Made by a program: the position numbers and the translations under genes. A stretch of DNA of 64,000 bases from Phoebastria nigripes (Eukaryota > Chordata > Aves > Procellariiformes > Diomedeidae), in NCBI GenBank assembly GCA_035582835.1, contig JAYKAV010002397.1, forward strand, positions 647,525 through 711,524. Reading direction: 5' to 3'. Of this stretch, positions 1 to 13,499 are shown one piece after another; within the stretch, counting starts at the first letter, position 1, and each line of letters starts with the position of its first letter. The notes below the pieces were generated by a model, which was not told where the DNA came from, searched no databases, and saw only the letters and a program-made list of their open reading frames with translations.

Positions 1-3000
1 ACCCTGACACAAATACTAAATCTGGAAAAAATCTCAGTGCAGAAATCCTGACTGGCCAAACTGAGTTAAAAAAAAAAAACAACAACTAAATTTTAAAAAT
101 CCCCAGGCTGATATTGGGTTCCAGGACTGAGTCCTTGTAGGTAGAGCCAAGAGAGGTCGCTTGGTTAAGTAAGTTTGCCCCAGTAGCAATTAGATAGAAG
201 GAGTTATTCTGCTCCTGAAGTTCCGCATGGATGTTGCTGCTGCCCAGTTAACCAGTGTGAAAATACCATGGAAAATAAATTATTAAACTATACTGTTATT
301 ACTAACTTGCCAGCTCCAGAGAAACAAATGCAGCCACATTTACATATGTGTCCATCTGTCTGTTTTTACACTTTATGTCTTCAGCCAGTGGGTGAAATTG
401 TTTTAATCCAAGCTGCAGTCTGATTTTTTTTTTTCTTGTTTTTTCTGCTGATATTTTTCTGTGTGTGCATGTTATTTGTAGATGGACACGCATATTCTTG
501 ACAGTAGCTAGTTCTTAATTGTCCTTTTAAGTAACCTAATCTATCAGGCCACGGTAGTTTTAACTGGAGTAAGCAGCAGAGTTCTCCATGGATAATTTTC
601 GTTAGTTAGCAGATTGTTACCATCTCAATGTTGCTGAAATCCCTAATCTCAGGTCAGCGTGAAGCTGCAGTGGTTACAATCCTGTTGCCTGATGCAGTGT
701 GAATGGAAGTGCTTTCTGTCAGAAACATGTGGTCTCTTCAGTGGAGAGCCTGCGTAAATCCTGTGTAAATAGAGGGAGGCTAACAAAGGATGAGCCCCTG
801 CAGCTCAGAGCATTTGGAGCCATTTGGAGGCTGAATTTGCTAAATGCTGCTTATACCGCCTGAAAAGTTGAAGAGAAAGGAGCATAAAATCCCTTCTTTT
901 TTCTCTTTCTGCTCCTGCCCTGGGGGGAGGGTGTTAAGGGCCAGGGAAGCCTGAGGTAAGCCTATGAAGACTGTTTTTTCAGTGCTCTTTTGAGTGTGAA
1001 AAAGGTGGCATGGGTCACTGTCCCCTCTTTAATGTCGGAAAACCCACACAGTTAGTAAATGTTGCATGTAAACTAAAGCATTTCATCCCTTCTCCTGCAC
1101 TCCACGGCAGTGGGCCATGAACTAGTCACTTGAAAATCGCAGAAAAATTTCGCTTCGACATGTCTGGACAGTTTAGCACAGCAGGAACGTAAGAGAGATC
1201 AGTAATTAGCAGGTTGCTTTACTGTTCCCCCTGTCTGCATTAGAACACTTTTGTCACCTGATGTGGAAAAATGTTGGATTGTAATGAATGAACCACAAAC
1301 CTACTGGCTGTATGAAAGAGCCTAAAATTTAAACTGGTGTTTATTAGTTCTGTCTTTAGAAAGCTAGAAAAATATGTTGTTGGCTTTTGAATATAATCTC
1401 TAAGAATTCTCGATTCACTTCACAAATAAACACAAGCTTTAAACACAGACAATTAAGGGCACAAAAAAGCCCATCTTTTTTCTTATTTTTGGACAGGAAA
1501 ATAATAAAAGGAGAAATGTGAAACATTACAGTTCTGCAAATAATTTTGAAAGATTTGAATCACCGATTTTGTAGCATGCATGGCTATAACAATAACATAG
1601 CTGGAACGTCATTCCTACCTTCGAGTAAATAATAAAATATTTGTAAATACCTTTTTGAAAATAAGATAAATTAGTGATCATAGAAAGGTGCCTATCCAGA
1701 AATAGAAAATGAACAGTTTTTATTCTGTCTCTTGTTGTAAATACACTTTAGATACCAGATACCATGCAACTCTCTAAGCCTTTAGTGCATATTGCCAGAT
1801 GGCAATAGGGACTTGCTCCTGACTGACAAACTATGCTAAAATGTGATTAGACCGAGTAGAATAGGTTTGTAGGTAAGGTCTGATAGTGGCTTTAGTTCTC
1901 TTCCTTTTCTTCCTATTTGAATTTACAATAGTTATTAATGCCTGGATTGTGTGAAATTTGTACATGTCATCTTTACAGTACCAGCCCACTGGAATTGCTG
2001 GGTTATATTCTGGAAAGTAAAAGATCTTCCAAAACAACAGCAGAGGGGCGGCCAGCTCTTCATCTCCTCCCTGCTGCTAGAAAGGCAAAAGTATAACATC
2101 TTCTGTAGCAAGAGAGACAGTACTGCTATATGTCTGAAGTGTTCCTGTTCCTTCTAGTGCACCAGTGTCCAACCTTTCTCTCTCTCCAAGATGCTCACTG
2201 AAACATATGACATAGGACCATGAGACATGTGTCTGGTGTCTCAGAGACACAAAAGGAGAGGGAACGCAGGGGGCTGATTGCAGCAGCTCACTTGAGGACA
2301 CCCCACTCTGGGATGGGACAAGTGGTGGCTGAGCACGCAGGTCAACTTACGATGCCTGTGTCGGGCCTAAACAGCTCCTAATGGCACCTTTCCTCTTGCA
2401 GCCAAGTAATTCAGCAAAACCAGCATACATACTGGCAGAGCACNGCTGACGGTGGCACAGCTCTAAGCTGGGATGCCCACTTGAACCACTTGTGGTTTTC
2501 AAAGTCCCAGGTTTGCCACCCATAACCTATCCTAACTCAGTTTCCCTAGGCAGTAAGATGCAGTAGATAAGTATTGCTTCTGTGGTGTGAGGAGACTAAG
2601 TCAACTTCCATGAACAGTGATCATTAAGAGGAGGAGAAAAAAAAACCCCACAGCCAGCACTTCATTCAAAGAGCTGTGATCTGCTGAAGCTGTAAGGCTA
2701 AAAGTCTGATGATTTTAACAGGGTGGAATGGAGATAAGGAGTTCTCCTGAAGGGTCTTTGATTCTGGAGCTGACCTTCCCTCTCTATTAGTCCTCCCTAC
2801 AGCACAGACTGTCTTATCTTCAAAACGTATTTGAACACTTCTCTTTCCAGCTTTTTGGCAGTGGTAATTAACCAGATTTTTAAGATTTTTCTCTGGTGGT
2901 GATGTGGATCATATTACTAAGTTGAACATCCTTATTAATAATGGGGTACAGTACTTATGTGTCCAGATGGACACATTGTAAGTACAAACAAATAATTGCA

Positions 3001-5599
3001 AATTGTGAATATAAGCTGCATGCAGATTCTCCTCTTTGTTTTGCATTTATATCTACATATTCTACTCCATCAAAATACTGGACCGAAAGATTGTAGAGTA
3101 GTTTACTTAAGATCAACATGGTGCACTGCAGCTTTCCTTTTCAGAATCTTTTAACTTTGTTTTTATATTGCTTGCACTATTTTTAGAAAAATGGTGAAGT
3201 GTCTTGTCTTCCCCCTGCCTTAGATATCCCTGCTCTTCTCTCTTTTCCTTTAGCATGACAAACCATAAAGCTGTAAGGGACCTCTGATGGTGAAGAAACT
3301 CAAACACTGGATCCTGAAATGTATTTTTCCAGGAATCGCTTTTCTTACTGCTGTGCTTGTTATGATGGTAATAGAAACTATTTCTAGAGTTTGAATCTGG
3401 GCTGTTACCAGGCTTCTGTGCTTTGGCCGGACTGGGTTATCCTTTTCAGTTATCGTTTTGCGTAGATTGGGAATCTGTTATTCATCCTGTTCACAAATGG
3501 TGAACAGACTAGATGAGCAGCTTCTAAGCACCGCTCGCTTCATCTCTTGCTGGGTCTTTACTCTGTGAGGAACACAAACAAGGACTAGGTTTGAGATAAT
3601 ACTGGTAGTGTGGAGGACTGTCAAAGAGGAATTCACTGGTACAATAAGGTTGGACTGGCCTTCTGTAGGACTGGACTCTGTTTCCCGAAGAGTCCTTAGC
3701 TGTGTGAACATTGGGGACAGCAAGTTAGTCTGTCCAAGGAAATCAGTTTGCAGCAAGACAAGTTTGAAATTATGGTGCAATGGAAACGCTGCTCTAACTA
3801 CTTATTCAGTATTTTTTAAAATAAGAGGTAGTCTCCCTTGCTTTCAATGCAAAATAATTTATCTTGTGGGAAGAAACCCTCAGCATGTGCTAAGAGTGTC
3901 TGCACACAGAGCTAGCGTGGAAGCCTAACTTCCCGCTGTGTAAAGAAGACTTGCATCTTCAGCCTCCTCCACAAATGCTTCCCCTACAAGAGAAGGTCTC
4001 TAAGGAACCCTGTGTGGGTCACTTTGCAAAGTTTTCTTGTAAACTTTCTCCATCTTTTATAGGGGTTGTTGAGACTATTATATAACATTGATATAATCTT
4101 AAACAAGCTGGGTAATATGCCTAATTCTCTACTGGCTTGAATCCTGCATAGTCATTGACATCTCCACAAAGAGAGTGCCACTTAAGAATTCTCCATTTTC
4201 CTAGAACAGTGATAGGGGTTTGCAATCACTTGTACTCTTTGCACAAGAATAAACGAGTGAACAGTGTGCAAAGCAGGAGAAAGTCACCCTTCATTTTTTT
4301 TTCTGCTGTGTGAAAGAGAGAGTCAGTGGGCCAAAATCTAGACTTAATTTCTCCGCTAGAAAATTGGGATAACTATGCTTATATAATTGCAATTTCCATA
4401 CAAGTTAGGACTTGACTCTACTCTTCTTACAAGTTACCATCCAAATCAGGATATGAACAGTTCACATAAGCAGAATCACTTGTAATGATGGTTTAAATGA
4501 TTTAGATTTGGATTCCTTCATACAGCAGTTAAAAGTATACTCAATCCAGTCTTCAATAGAGTGACTTTCATGTCTGTTCATTTTATTTCACTTTTGATAA
4601 TGTCTTTTTCTTCATTTAAAGTAACTCATGTTTATTTGGATACAGCAAACTGTTTCCAGGGATGGGAATGAATCCAGGGATTAGGCCCTCCATATCCAAG
4701 AAGTAAATCATACCATCTTGGAAAAGTCAGTTATGGGCTATTTCTGTGATTTCTTGCAACTAGAAACTGTATCCACTAATGTGAGCAGTTGTAGTGCTAT
4801 TAAAGATACAACAATACAGCTTAACAGGATCGGGCCTGTAGTTCACCAGGAGGAACAAATCTTGCTGTATTCATCTTCTGAGGTCATTTGGAGGTACGAT
4901 ATTTGAATTTCCGTTCATGAGGTTATGGAACAGATCAGGGAAGCACTGACTCTTACCGTTTCAACCGCTGATTGAGGTGGGAAGGCAGTGGAAGCTTTAG
5001 CTGAACTTTCATCTCTTGGGCTGCTATTAGCTTTTTAAAACCAGGATATTAACCTCTCCAAAAGGTCTAAACACTGATTCAGCATGTAGGTGACTCCTGC
5101 TGAGGATGCTCACAAACAGGAGAGTACGTATATGCAGAGAAACAGGAATTTCTCCACACAGAGAGTGAGCCAGTGCTTCTGTGGTGCGAAAGGATGGTTC
5201 AGAGCAGAAGTTTTACAGCTCCACGCATCCTGTGCATACACACATAGCTTTTACATAAAGAGACAAAGATATCTTTATCCGCACNACAGATAGACAAACA
5301 GACAGACTGACTTCAAACTTGCACTTTCAGTAGGGATTTTTCCCCCCCATCTCCGGGTACTGCTTTTCAAAATTGCCTGAGGCTACAGTACAGCACCTCA
5401 GATCCCCAAGGCCCATTGCCTGGCTCCTAATAGCCACTCTCCATCTGTGTCACATGAACAGCTGATGAGATAGCTCCAGTGTCTGTATTTTGGAGAGCAT
5501 ATCCACCCAGGTTAAAATGCTGGGGTTGCCAAGGAGCAGTCAGAAGCCATTAGTGTTTGTGAGAATTTGCCTTGCAGCAGTTCCTTGACATAGTGGAAA

Positions 5600-5651
5600 G
5601 TGTGTGTGTGTGTGCGCGCGTGCGTGCGTGTGTGTGTGAGAGAGAGAGAGG
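5600..5651. repeat. TG/CG dinucleotide tract running into a GA tract
   Basis: Positions 5600-5638 alternate purine and pyrimidine almost perfectly: TG repeats interrupted by CGCGCG and GCGTGCGTG. A GA run follows at 5638-5651. It is a simple-sequence repeat, likely length-polymorphic. The alternating part with CG steps is the classic composition for left-handed Z-DNA. The arginine/cysteine- and histidine-rich ORFs that overlap it are translations of the repeat, not genes. Confidence 0.95.
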
Positions 5652-6783
5652 GGTAGGGTGGAATATGTGGGGGGGAGAGAGCAACGGAAAGGAGTGCTTT
5701 CTAAATAACCAACATCTTGCAAAAGCGAACAGTTGGTTACAGCATTTAGGGCTTCCATAATCTCTTCGATTAGTTTGCTGTGATTCGACTCTCCTTTCTC
5801 TATCGTTAACAGAAACAAACAAAAAAAAAAAAAAGAAAAGGAGCATGAGAAAGAGAGCAGCTACTTCAGGGTCTTGCTCTGGTGTTTGGGCAGATGGAAA
5901 GGAGCTGCTCTGCCTTGGGGCAGGGTGGTTGTAATGAAGTGGCCTGTCAGTCTGTAAATAGTGAGGGTCATCTCTTCCATGTGATGGAGGGTATCACATT
6001 GCAGTGAAAATGGAAATGTCAATAAAATTAATCTGCCAGCTCTTTGCTGTGGCTTTTTCTGTCTCTCTGGTCCAAAAGGGTTGGTTTTTCAGAGGGGAGG
6101 CAGTGGAAGAAGGGTGATCTGGCACGGGAGGGAAGATGGAGCTGAAATGCAAGTTTTGAAGCAAATGGACTGTATGTAGCAGCAACGTATTTCGTTTAGT
6201 AGCACTACAGAGCTAGACAAGGCTATAGGAATTAGCTCGTGAATCTATAGCATTCCTCAGGAAGCTATGGAGCGTCTAGCTCAGGCTACATTGAGCACAG
6301 AGTTTATTGTTTTAGGCTTTCTTGGACAAGGTTTTTACTTAGCATGGGATTTATGGCATTTACTGCTAATGAATGTCTATTCTTAAATTACAAAAACCAC
6401 CGTCTCAGCACAATTCCCAGATGTCCTTCCAGGACCTCGGCTTCTTAAACACCAGCAGGGAGCATAAACTCTCCACTTCTCTGTTTTCCTCTTTCGTGTG
6501 GCTCCGGGCTAATGATGTGTAAGGAAAACACAGCAATCTATAAAGTCTCAGTGCTGTCCCAGTATTCTTCATTTATTTTGCATTTGATTATGCCACAAGT
6601 CGGATCTTGTTTCTTTCCTTTTTTTAAAGTTATTAGTTCAAATATTAATGTAGGAATATGGCATATATTGCTGCTCTTGATTGATGCCTTCCCAAAAACA
6701 GGAAGACGTGCTCGTATGAATTTTAAGAAAGTAGGGGTCCTGCAATGCCTTGCCAGAAGAGTTTTTCAGATACATAATTTAGA

Positions 6784-6825
6784 TGCCCTCCAGGCAGGCT
6801 TTCAAGGCATTTTTGCTGGAGGGCA
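6784..6825. other. 10-bp perfect inverted repeat (hairpin)
   Basis: Arms TGCCCTCCAG (6784-6793) and CTGGAGGGCA (6816-6825) are perfect reverse complements around a 22-nt loop. The arms are GC-rich in AT-rich surroundings, so they are less likely to arise by composition alone. At about 42 nt it is too short for an ordinary microRNA precursor, and the flanks do not extend the stem. Function is unknown. Confidence 0.6.
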
Positions 6826-7491
6826 AGAAAAAATAACTATGACTGTTAAAAGTAAATGATTTTTGCTAATGCACAATTAATGCCAGGGAAAAGCACAGAA
6901 GAGAAAGATGTTGATGGAAAGTTCTGATTAAGTGAGAGCTCTACCTTGATGTGCATCTTTTTTTTTTAATGATAATAATCACTGATGCAGAGATGTAGAA
7001 GTTTTCATGTCATGCAAATGCTATATGCAGGGTCATACTAGGTGTACGTGTTTGTGCGTGCGTATGTATGTGTGTTGGGAGGTGATGGTTGTGGGGAGGG
7101 GCTCATCTGACAGTGTGTTATGTGCACTGAACAGTGACATGGTTACTGCCACCTCTGCAGAGGGCCTCAAATATATAGACTACAGAACATTTAACTTGAT
7201 TACTTATAGTACGTATTCAGAATGGTTGTAGGGATGCATTTACAGTGAATGGGTTTTCTTGTGGCAGGTTTTCCCACATTGAATCCCATAATTGACAAAG
7301 AGCTATTGCACTATGTCAAGCACACAATTATAATTGAATTAATGATATATGCATGTGTGAAACGCAAAATTAGTATTTGGAGAGACATGGTTTCTAATTT
7401 TTACATATTTGTATCAGCACTCATATGTAATGAGAAACTGTATGTGCCTGATCTAGCAAATCAAAATAAAACTGTGGTAGTGTCTTGGTAA

Positions 7492-7710
<219 letters not shown>

Positions 7711-7716
7711 GTAAGT
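7711..7716 (+). other. MEIS2: 5' splice site GTAAGT
   Basis: GTAAGT directly follows the ACA codon of QHLT and matches the U1 consensus at intron positions +1 to +6, although the exon ends in CA rather than AG. If the donor were skipped, the frame would continue 22 codons into the intron and stop at 7777-7779. That would give a protein without homeodomain helices 2 and 3. Confidence 0.95.
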
Positions 7717-7900
7717 GGTGCCCAAAACCAAAATAGATTTCTATTCATGTGCCTAATGAGGTTTATTCATCGTTATTAGAAATCAATTGTCCCCATAATT
7801 TTTGGACTGTTATTAGGGCTCAATTATTGTTGCTTTTTTTTTTTTTCTTCTAGATTTTTTTTTCTTGGCTCTTGGAATCATGACAAATCTGAAAGAAACC

Positions 7901-7975
7901 TCTCTCTCTCTCTATGTGTATATATATATACACACACATACATGCCTATAGAGAGAGAGAAAGAGAGAGAGAGTA
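7901..7975. repeat. CT / TA / CA / GA compound microsatellite with dyad symmetry
   Basis: In order: a CT run (7901-7913), TATGTGTA, a TA core, a CA run, an ACATGCC spacer, then ATAGAGAGAGAGA and a further GA run to about 7974. The CT arm is complementary to the GA arm, and GTGTATATA is complementary to TATATACAC, so the block is an imperfect palindrome. It starts about 190 bp after the donor site, so a transcript could fold here. It is probably length-variable. Confidence 0.9.
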
Positions 7976-9029
7976 TAAAGCCTTAGCATGGAACAACACC
8001 TGGATATAAAGTAACCATTTTTTGCTTTGAACTATTCAAAATGTTCCTAAGGACAAAAAGCAGGGTTTCTTGCTTTAGCATGTATAAAGCTCTGCCTTCT
8101 GGATTCTTTATTGCTGGCCTCTGTTTACACAAACTTTGTATGTATGTGGTGGAAGAGAGCGCCCCAGTCTGTGTGTGCTGACATACGCTGTGGATGTTAG
8201 AGAAGTCAAAGCAGCAGCTTGCAAACTTGTCATTGTTACTTTTTGAGAGAAATATAGAAGGCTTACAGGTTCCCTAATTCTTCAGTGGCGTAACAGAGAG
8301 AATAAGCACCTTTTTAGCTTCTCTTCAAGTCCATTATGTTAAAAGCTAGCCATATTCACATTTGGGGGAGAGAGATTAAATATGTGAAAAAGCAATGCTT
8401 TCCATGGGCTATCTTTATCCTCCTGCTTGCAATTGGTTTTATGTGTTGGTGTTCTGTTGACTATTATAGCTTCACTTAGGCATCAAAACATGGTTCCACA
8501 GAAAACCTAGTAACACTCTTTGTAGTTTACTTCATGTGAGAAATAATGAAAACTGGTAAAATTATCAATTGATTTTCCTCTTCCTCTCACTGTAAAATTG
8601 TTTCTCACTTGATAAGGCTTAAAATGCTAACTGTTATTAACTACCTCTTCTTCTACCAAAGTTTTATAAATTTCCACGGTAGCTGATGTTGGTTACAGTG
8701 TAATGATTTCAGGACAAGGTACCCGATTTATTTATGATAGGGACTATCGAACTGCTCTGCTAGCAGCACAGCTAAAGGGGGGAGCGATAGATCCACATTT
8801 CTAAACCATCATTTTGATGTAAGGACATTAGTAGCAAACTAAGGTGCATTGATCTGGCCTGTGGGGTCAGGATTAGCTGGAATAGCCAGTGTCTCTGCTG
8901 GAGTAGCGGTTATTCCTGCCTCCCAGCTATGGCCATTTCAAAGGTCAGGTGCCCTGTACCCACTTGGCTCAGAGGAATTAGACAGAACATGAGTCTCTGG
9001 GCTGATTACTTAACCAAAGACAAAATAAT

Positions 9030-9270
9030 GAGTCCTAAGCAAATACTGACTAATTGAAAGGGCTGTAAATCCATTACATATTGGTCAGGGATAATCAGGA
9101 GTATTTAATCACTTTTATCTATTCAGGAGCACTGAAGCTGCAACAGCAAAGCCCTGAACCTTGCCATGTGCTTATTATTCTCATCATTATCAAAATTACT
9201 TCACAGCTGTTCTTTGCTACATCACCTCAGCTGGAGATTTACTAACCTGTAAAATGTTTTTAATTTGGAA
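9030..9270. promoter_or_regulatory. Candidate conserved noncoding element (unverified)
   Basis: This is a repeat-free, AT-rich stretch with homeodomain-type cores (CTAATTG near 9050, several ATTA) and no coding frame or simple repeat. It is flagged from composition and motif content only; conservation could not be tested. It lies 1.3 kb downstream of the MEIS2 exon. Confidence 0.25.
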
Positions 9271-12200
9271 GTCGAGTGAGTGTGAGTGGAGGGTTTTTCA
9301 TTTAGCTGTAGGGTATCTTTAGAGGAGAAGTACAGGCAGACAGCAAAAAGCAGGGCCACAAATAAACCAGTTTGTTTTGTACATGTTAACTCCATTTCCT
9401 CTTATGAAATTTGTGATATCTTGTTTTTTTTCTCCCTGCCTTCCTTTCTCACGTGCTCCTTGAAAGCATTCAACACATGCTTATTAAACAGTCAACTGCC
9501 TCTTGCTTCTCTTGAGGAAAGTCCTCCTGGCTTTTTGAAATCCCTTTTCCTTGTTTCCATCCTCTCTCTCCTGACCCTCTCCATCCTGCATGAATTGAGG
9601 AAATTTGCCATCACTGGTGAGGATGGCCTCGCAAAAATAAAATTAAATGAACACAAAAAAAGCCCCAAACCTTTTACCTTCCAAGCTTTAATGAGTTTGC
9701 AGGTGTTGAAAGATTTACTGTGCTGTAATTCTCAGACCTGCAAACTGATAATGGAGACCCCTGACCAGTGCAATGTAAATTCAGAAAGATTCTTGCCATA
9801 AACACATGCAGGGAAGGAAGAGAACTCCTTTCTTTTAAAGATCTCGCACTTTTTCTCAAATTAGCTTGTCCATTCAAAGTGCAACGCTGGCTGAGCCAGA
9901 ACGGGGGAATCTGTGATGTACAATTGTATTGTTTCAAGTAAATATCTTTACAATGGCGGTCCATGATTCAATGTACATTCCTTCATTACTACTCTAACCT
10001 TATTTCAAATTGGTTTGTTCCTCCTTTGTGCTGTATGACCTGTTCTTGTATTACAATAATCCCCTGATGTACCCTTTTTTCTTTCTCTTTTTTTTTTTTT
10101 TTAAAGAAACTAATTGAATTATCTCATTATTTTAATTTGTTAAGCAAATGTATTTTACATCTCAGGATGTGTTCTTAAAGAAGGAGCTGCTTAGGCTTTG
10201 CCCCCTGAATGGGCCATTGGTACATTTTGACATTCATGCATTCATTAAGGAGAGGAACATAAAAGAGCTCTGGTTGTATTTTTTTTTCAAACACCCAACC
10301 AGCATGGAGCAACTTTTCCATAAGCCACAGGGGTCTCCCTACATATGTTCTCAACTGCAAGCCATTGTCACCTATTCTGAATACCTCAAAAGGACAAATA
10401 AAATACTAAAGGCCAACTGTAGCAATTGTTAGCTGTTAGTCTCAATATGACAAAAATCATTAACCTCTGGTTTCCCTGGAAGGAGAGGCAGTGGCAGTCC
10501 ATCTCTTATGGCCTAGATTAAACTTAAAATTCCTTTAGACTGCCAAATTCAAAGAGAGTAACTCAGTTCTGACTAATAGTATTTATTTATGATTTTAAAT
10601 AAAATGCTATTTTTTTCCTTTATACAATCAGTTTGCAAACTCCTAAGGTAGCCGATTTTAAAAATTGAATTGCCTAAGTGGCTTTTTTGAAGAGACAGGC
10701 ACTTGAACTCTGATGTAGAATGAATGTATCTGACAGGCTGTGTCTTTCAAAACCATTTCTAACCCCTATCACAGCTTCCATTTTGCAGTAACTTTAATTA
10801 TATTTGAAATAGGATACGCATGCATGTTTTTATTGTTGGAAATCAAATGCAAGGAGTAGGAGCTTCTGTCATGTTCTTGTTCACTTACTGAGCTCTGTCT
10901 TACATTTGGAATTACAACAGTACCGGAAGATGAAAGATCTGAGGATGAATTGGTTGGAAATGTGTATGCTTTTTCTGGATAATATCCAGTGTTTAAGAAA
11001 GTAGAGGAAATCCTAGTCTGGTAGTATAAGCTTTTCAATAGTACATAAAGATTACGACATCAGAAAGGTAAACCTGACATTAAGGCTGTTTTTATTTGAG
11101 TTCAAAGGTGGTTAAAGAAAAGAAACAGCAAGAAATCTGACCCAAGCCGACAGTTTATTCATAGCTTTGGAAGACTCCTTTTCCTCTATGCCAAGGAGTC
11201 CTTAGTACACTCAATTAGCCTCTCAGACATCTCTGCTTTCCTCCCTCAAGTGCTCCCCTATTTGCCCTGCAAAGAACATATTTGATCACGAAGTGAAAAC
11301 AGGAAGTGCTCAAATGTATAGACACCTCTAGCTTACACCAATGTTGAGATTAGGATTTCTTACCAGCAAATATACAGAGCCGGCGCCCCTCCTCCCATGC
11401 CCTTTTGAAGGATGGGGGACCTTTAAAATGTATGTACATAATCAGAAGAGAGCAAAGTTACAAAGGAAGTAATTATACCGTTCCATGGACTTGTACCTCT
11501 GGTAGTTCATCCCTTTCTGCAGCATAGTGTATTAAGGACTACACTTTTGCTACATTCAACATTTTTTGCCCTTCTTTCACAGAGCTGGTAGAACAGAGAC
11601 ACATTTATTCTTTGACACTTACCTGGAGTGATGCCCTTTGTTAAAATTCTATTTTGGTTGTTTCTTTTGTTACAGTCTGTAAGAAGATGTGTATCATCTT
11701 AACTAAAAGTACCAGATATACCGATGGTAGCCTGCAAACTAAACCTTTTTTATGACAGTGCCAGATTCCCAGCTGATGGTATTTGGGATGGTTCCCCTGA
11801 AGTCAGTGGAGTCAAGCTGGTTTTTTTGCTTTTTTTTCTGGCTGAAGTTCTGTCTCCTAACATTTGTTTGAACAGTGTCATTTTAGCCTGATTTCCACAA
11901 TCTTCTGGCTGAAAATCTTGCTCTTTACACAGTCTTTTGTAGAGTAGATTTTGGTTTCATCTGCTTCAGTGTCAGGCTAGAGTAAGTTCTGCTGGAATGT
12001 GTTAAAATGAACCAGCCACAGCTTTTGCACTTACCTGAACTAATTTTCTTAACTTGCTGTATTCAAGTGGCCAGATTGGGTAATATGAATAGTCTTACTG
12101 AAACAGATTTTTTTTTTTTCTGTATTTATGTGGGTGTATCTGAGAATATAATGTATCTCTATGATATTTTGATGAATGGCTTACCAAGTCTTTCATACAG

Positions 12201-12911
12201 GGCAGCTATGTTATTTATTCATTAGATTTGATTCTAGAGATGAATGTCATCAACCAAAGCCAATCTTGGAGCAAGCTTTCAAAACAGTTGAAACCATCCC
12301 ACCTTCATAAATATCTCCTCCCATATCGTTATTTTAGGAATAATACCTAAAGGAGGGCTAGGAACATAGCTGCTGTTGCACTCCACACTGACAAGCTTAC
12401 TTTCATATCAAACAGTAGAAGAACAGCTTTCCTCAGAGTCCTGATCCAGGAAAAGCACTCTTCACATTGCTGGTTTTGCTGTACTTTAAAAAACCAAACC
12501 CAAACCCGAAAATACAACAGGCCTTCATCCAGTTAAAACGGTGACAAGAAGGCTGGGAGACTCAAGAAAACCCAGGAATGTGAAGACATTCTGGTGAATT
12601 TTAGTGCTTGTGTTGGACTGCATTGTAACGTGCTATACACTCCCAGGGTACACTGAGGAGACAGACGATGTCCTCTGATTCTCCTGTAAAATGACCTGCA
12701 TGTGGGTTCACATGGCTGCCGTTCCCGCTTCAGTGCACCATGTAGTCAGAGAGTTGGACTAAGGTACAGTTTTATTCCAGGTCTGCTTTTAGGCAGGGCT
12801 GACTGTGTGCTGAGTTTGCAGCCAGGTAATAAGTTGCCTGCTGGTGTAGGACAGACCTCTCAGACTGTACAAACGCCGCCCAGTTGGAAGCACGTCCTGC
12901 AAAATAGTATT

Positions 12912-12985
12912 GCGCTCATTTTTCAGCTGGGTAAACTTTGTGAGGAGAGGTTAAATGATTTCACCCTAGTGCTGAAGAAAAATCA
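12912..12985 (+). repeat. MIR-like SINE fragment
   Basis: The order CATTTTTCAG, GGTAAACTTTGTG, AGAGGTTAAATGATTTCACCC follows the MIR core pattern (ATTTTACAGATGAGGAAACTGAGG, then AGAGGTTAAGTGACTTGCCC) with many substitutions. Identified from memory of the consensus, not by alignment. It is an old and diverged fragment. Confidence 0.55.
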
Positions 12986-13499
12986 GTATCTGAACGTTAA
13001 ACTCCCATGACCTGTGGTCCTGTGGTCCTCAAGGTGATGGAGCTGTGCATCTTTGTACCCCAAAGTTGCTCTGGTTGCTCACCAGAAGAGCTGGNGGCTG
13101 CCGTTAGCATTTGTTTTTATTGCTGGAGGTAGCATAGCCCTGCCTAATGTCACCGGCATCCCCTCCTGCCCTGCCTGCCTGCGCTACAGTGTCACCAGCC
13201 TGGACAGNGTAAAACTGGAAATCTGTCTCAAAATGCCACTTCTGATCCCAGGCTGAAAGGTTTCGTCCTCCAAGTGCTCCTAGTCCTCCGCCACGAAATC
13301 AGTCCCAAAGATTTAGTAACAGACCGAACGTTCATATACCTTTTAAACGCCACAATCTTAAAAGAAAGAAGCTGAAATGCGGTGGGGGTGGGGCTTTGTT
13401 TGTTTTAAAAATGGAATCTGAGATTAGATCTGACATTTCTACATCCACCCCCTACAGAAGAGGGAACCCGGGGTCATGGGGTGTGTGGGCCTCAAAAGC

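Noticed and set aside
6784..6825. MicroRNA precursor
   Set aside because: The stem is 10 bp and the flanks do not pair, so it is too short for Drosha/Dicer processing.
9286..9801. 171-codon + strand ORF
   Set aside because: No recognisable domain, leucine/serine-rich, lies in MEIS2 intron without splice or promoter context, and its length is within what chance gives over 64 kb of six-frame sequence.
12488..12508. Telomere-like CCAAACCC units
   Set aside because: Only two or three irregular units, not the vertebrate CCCTAA repeat.
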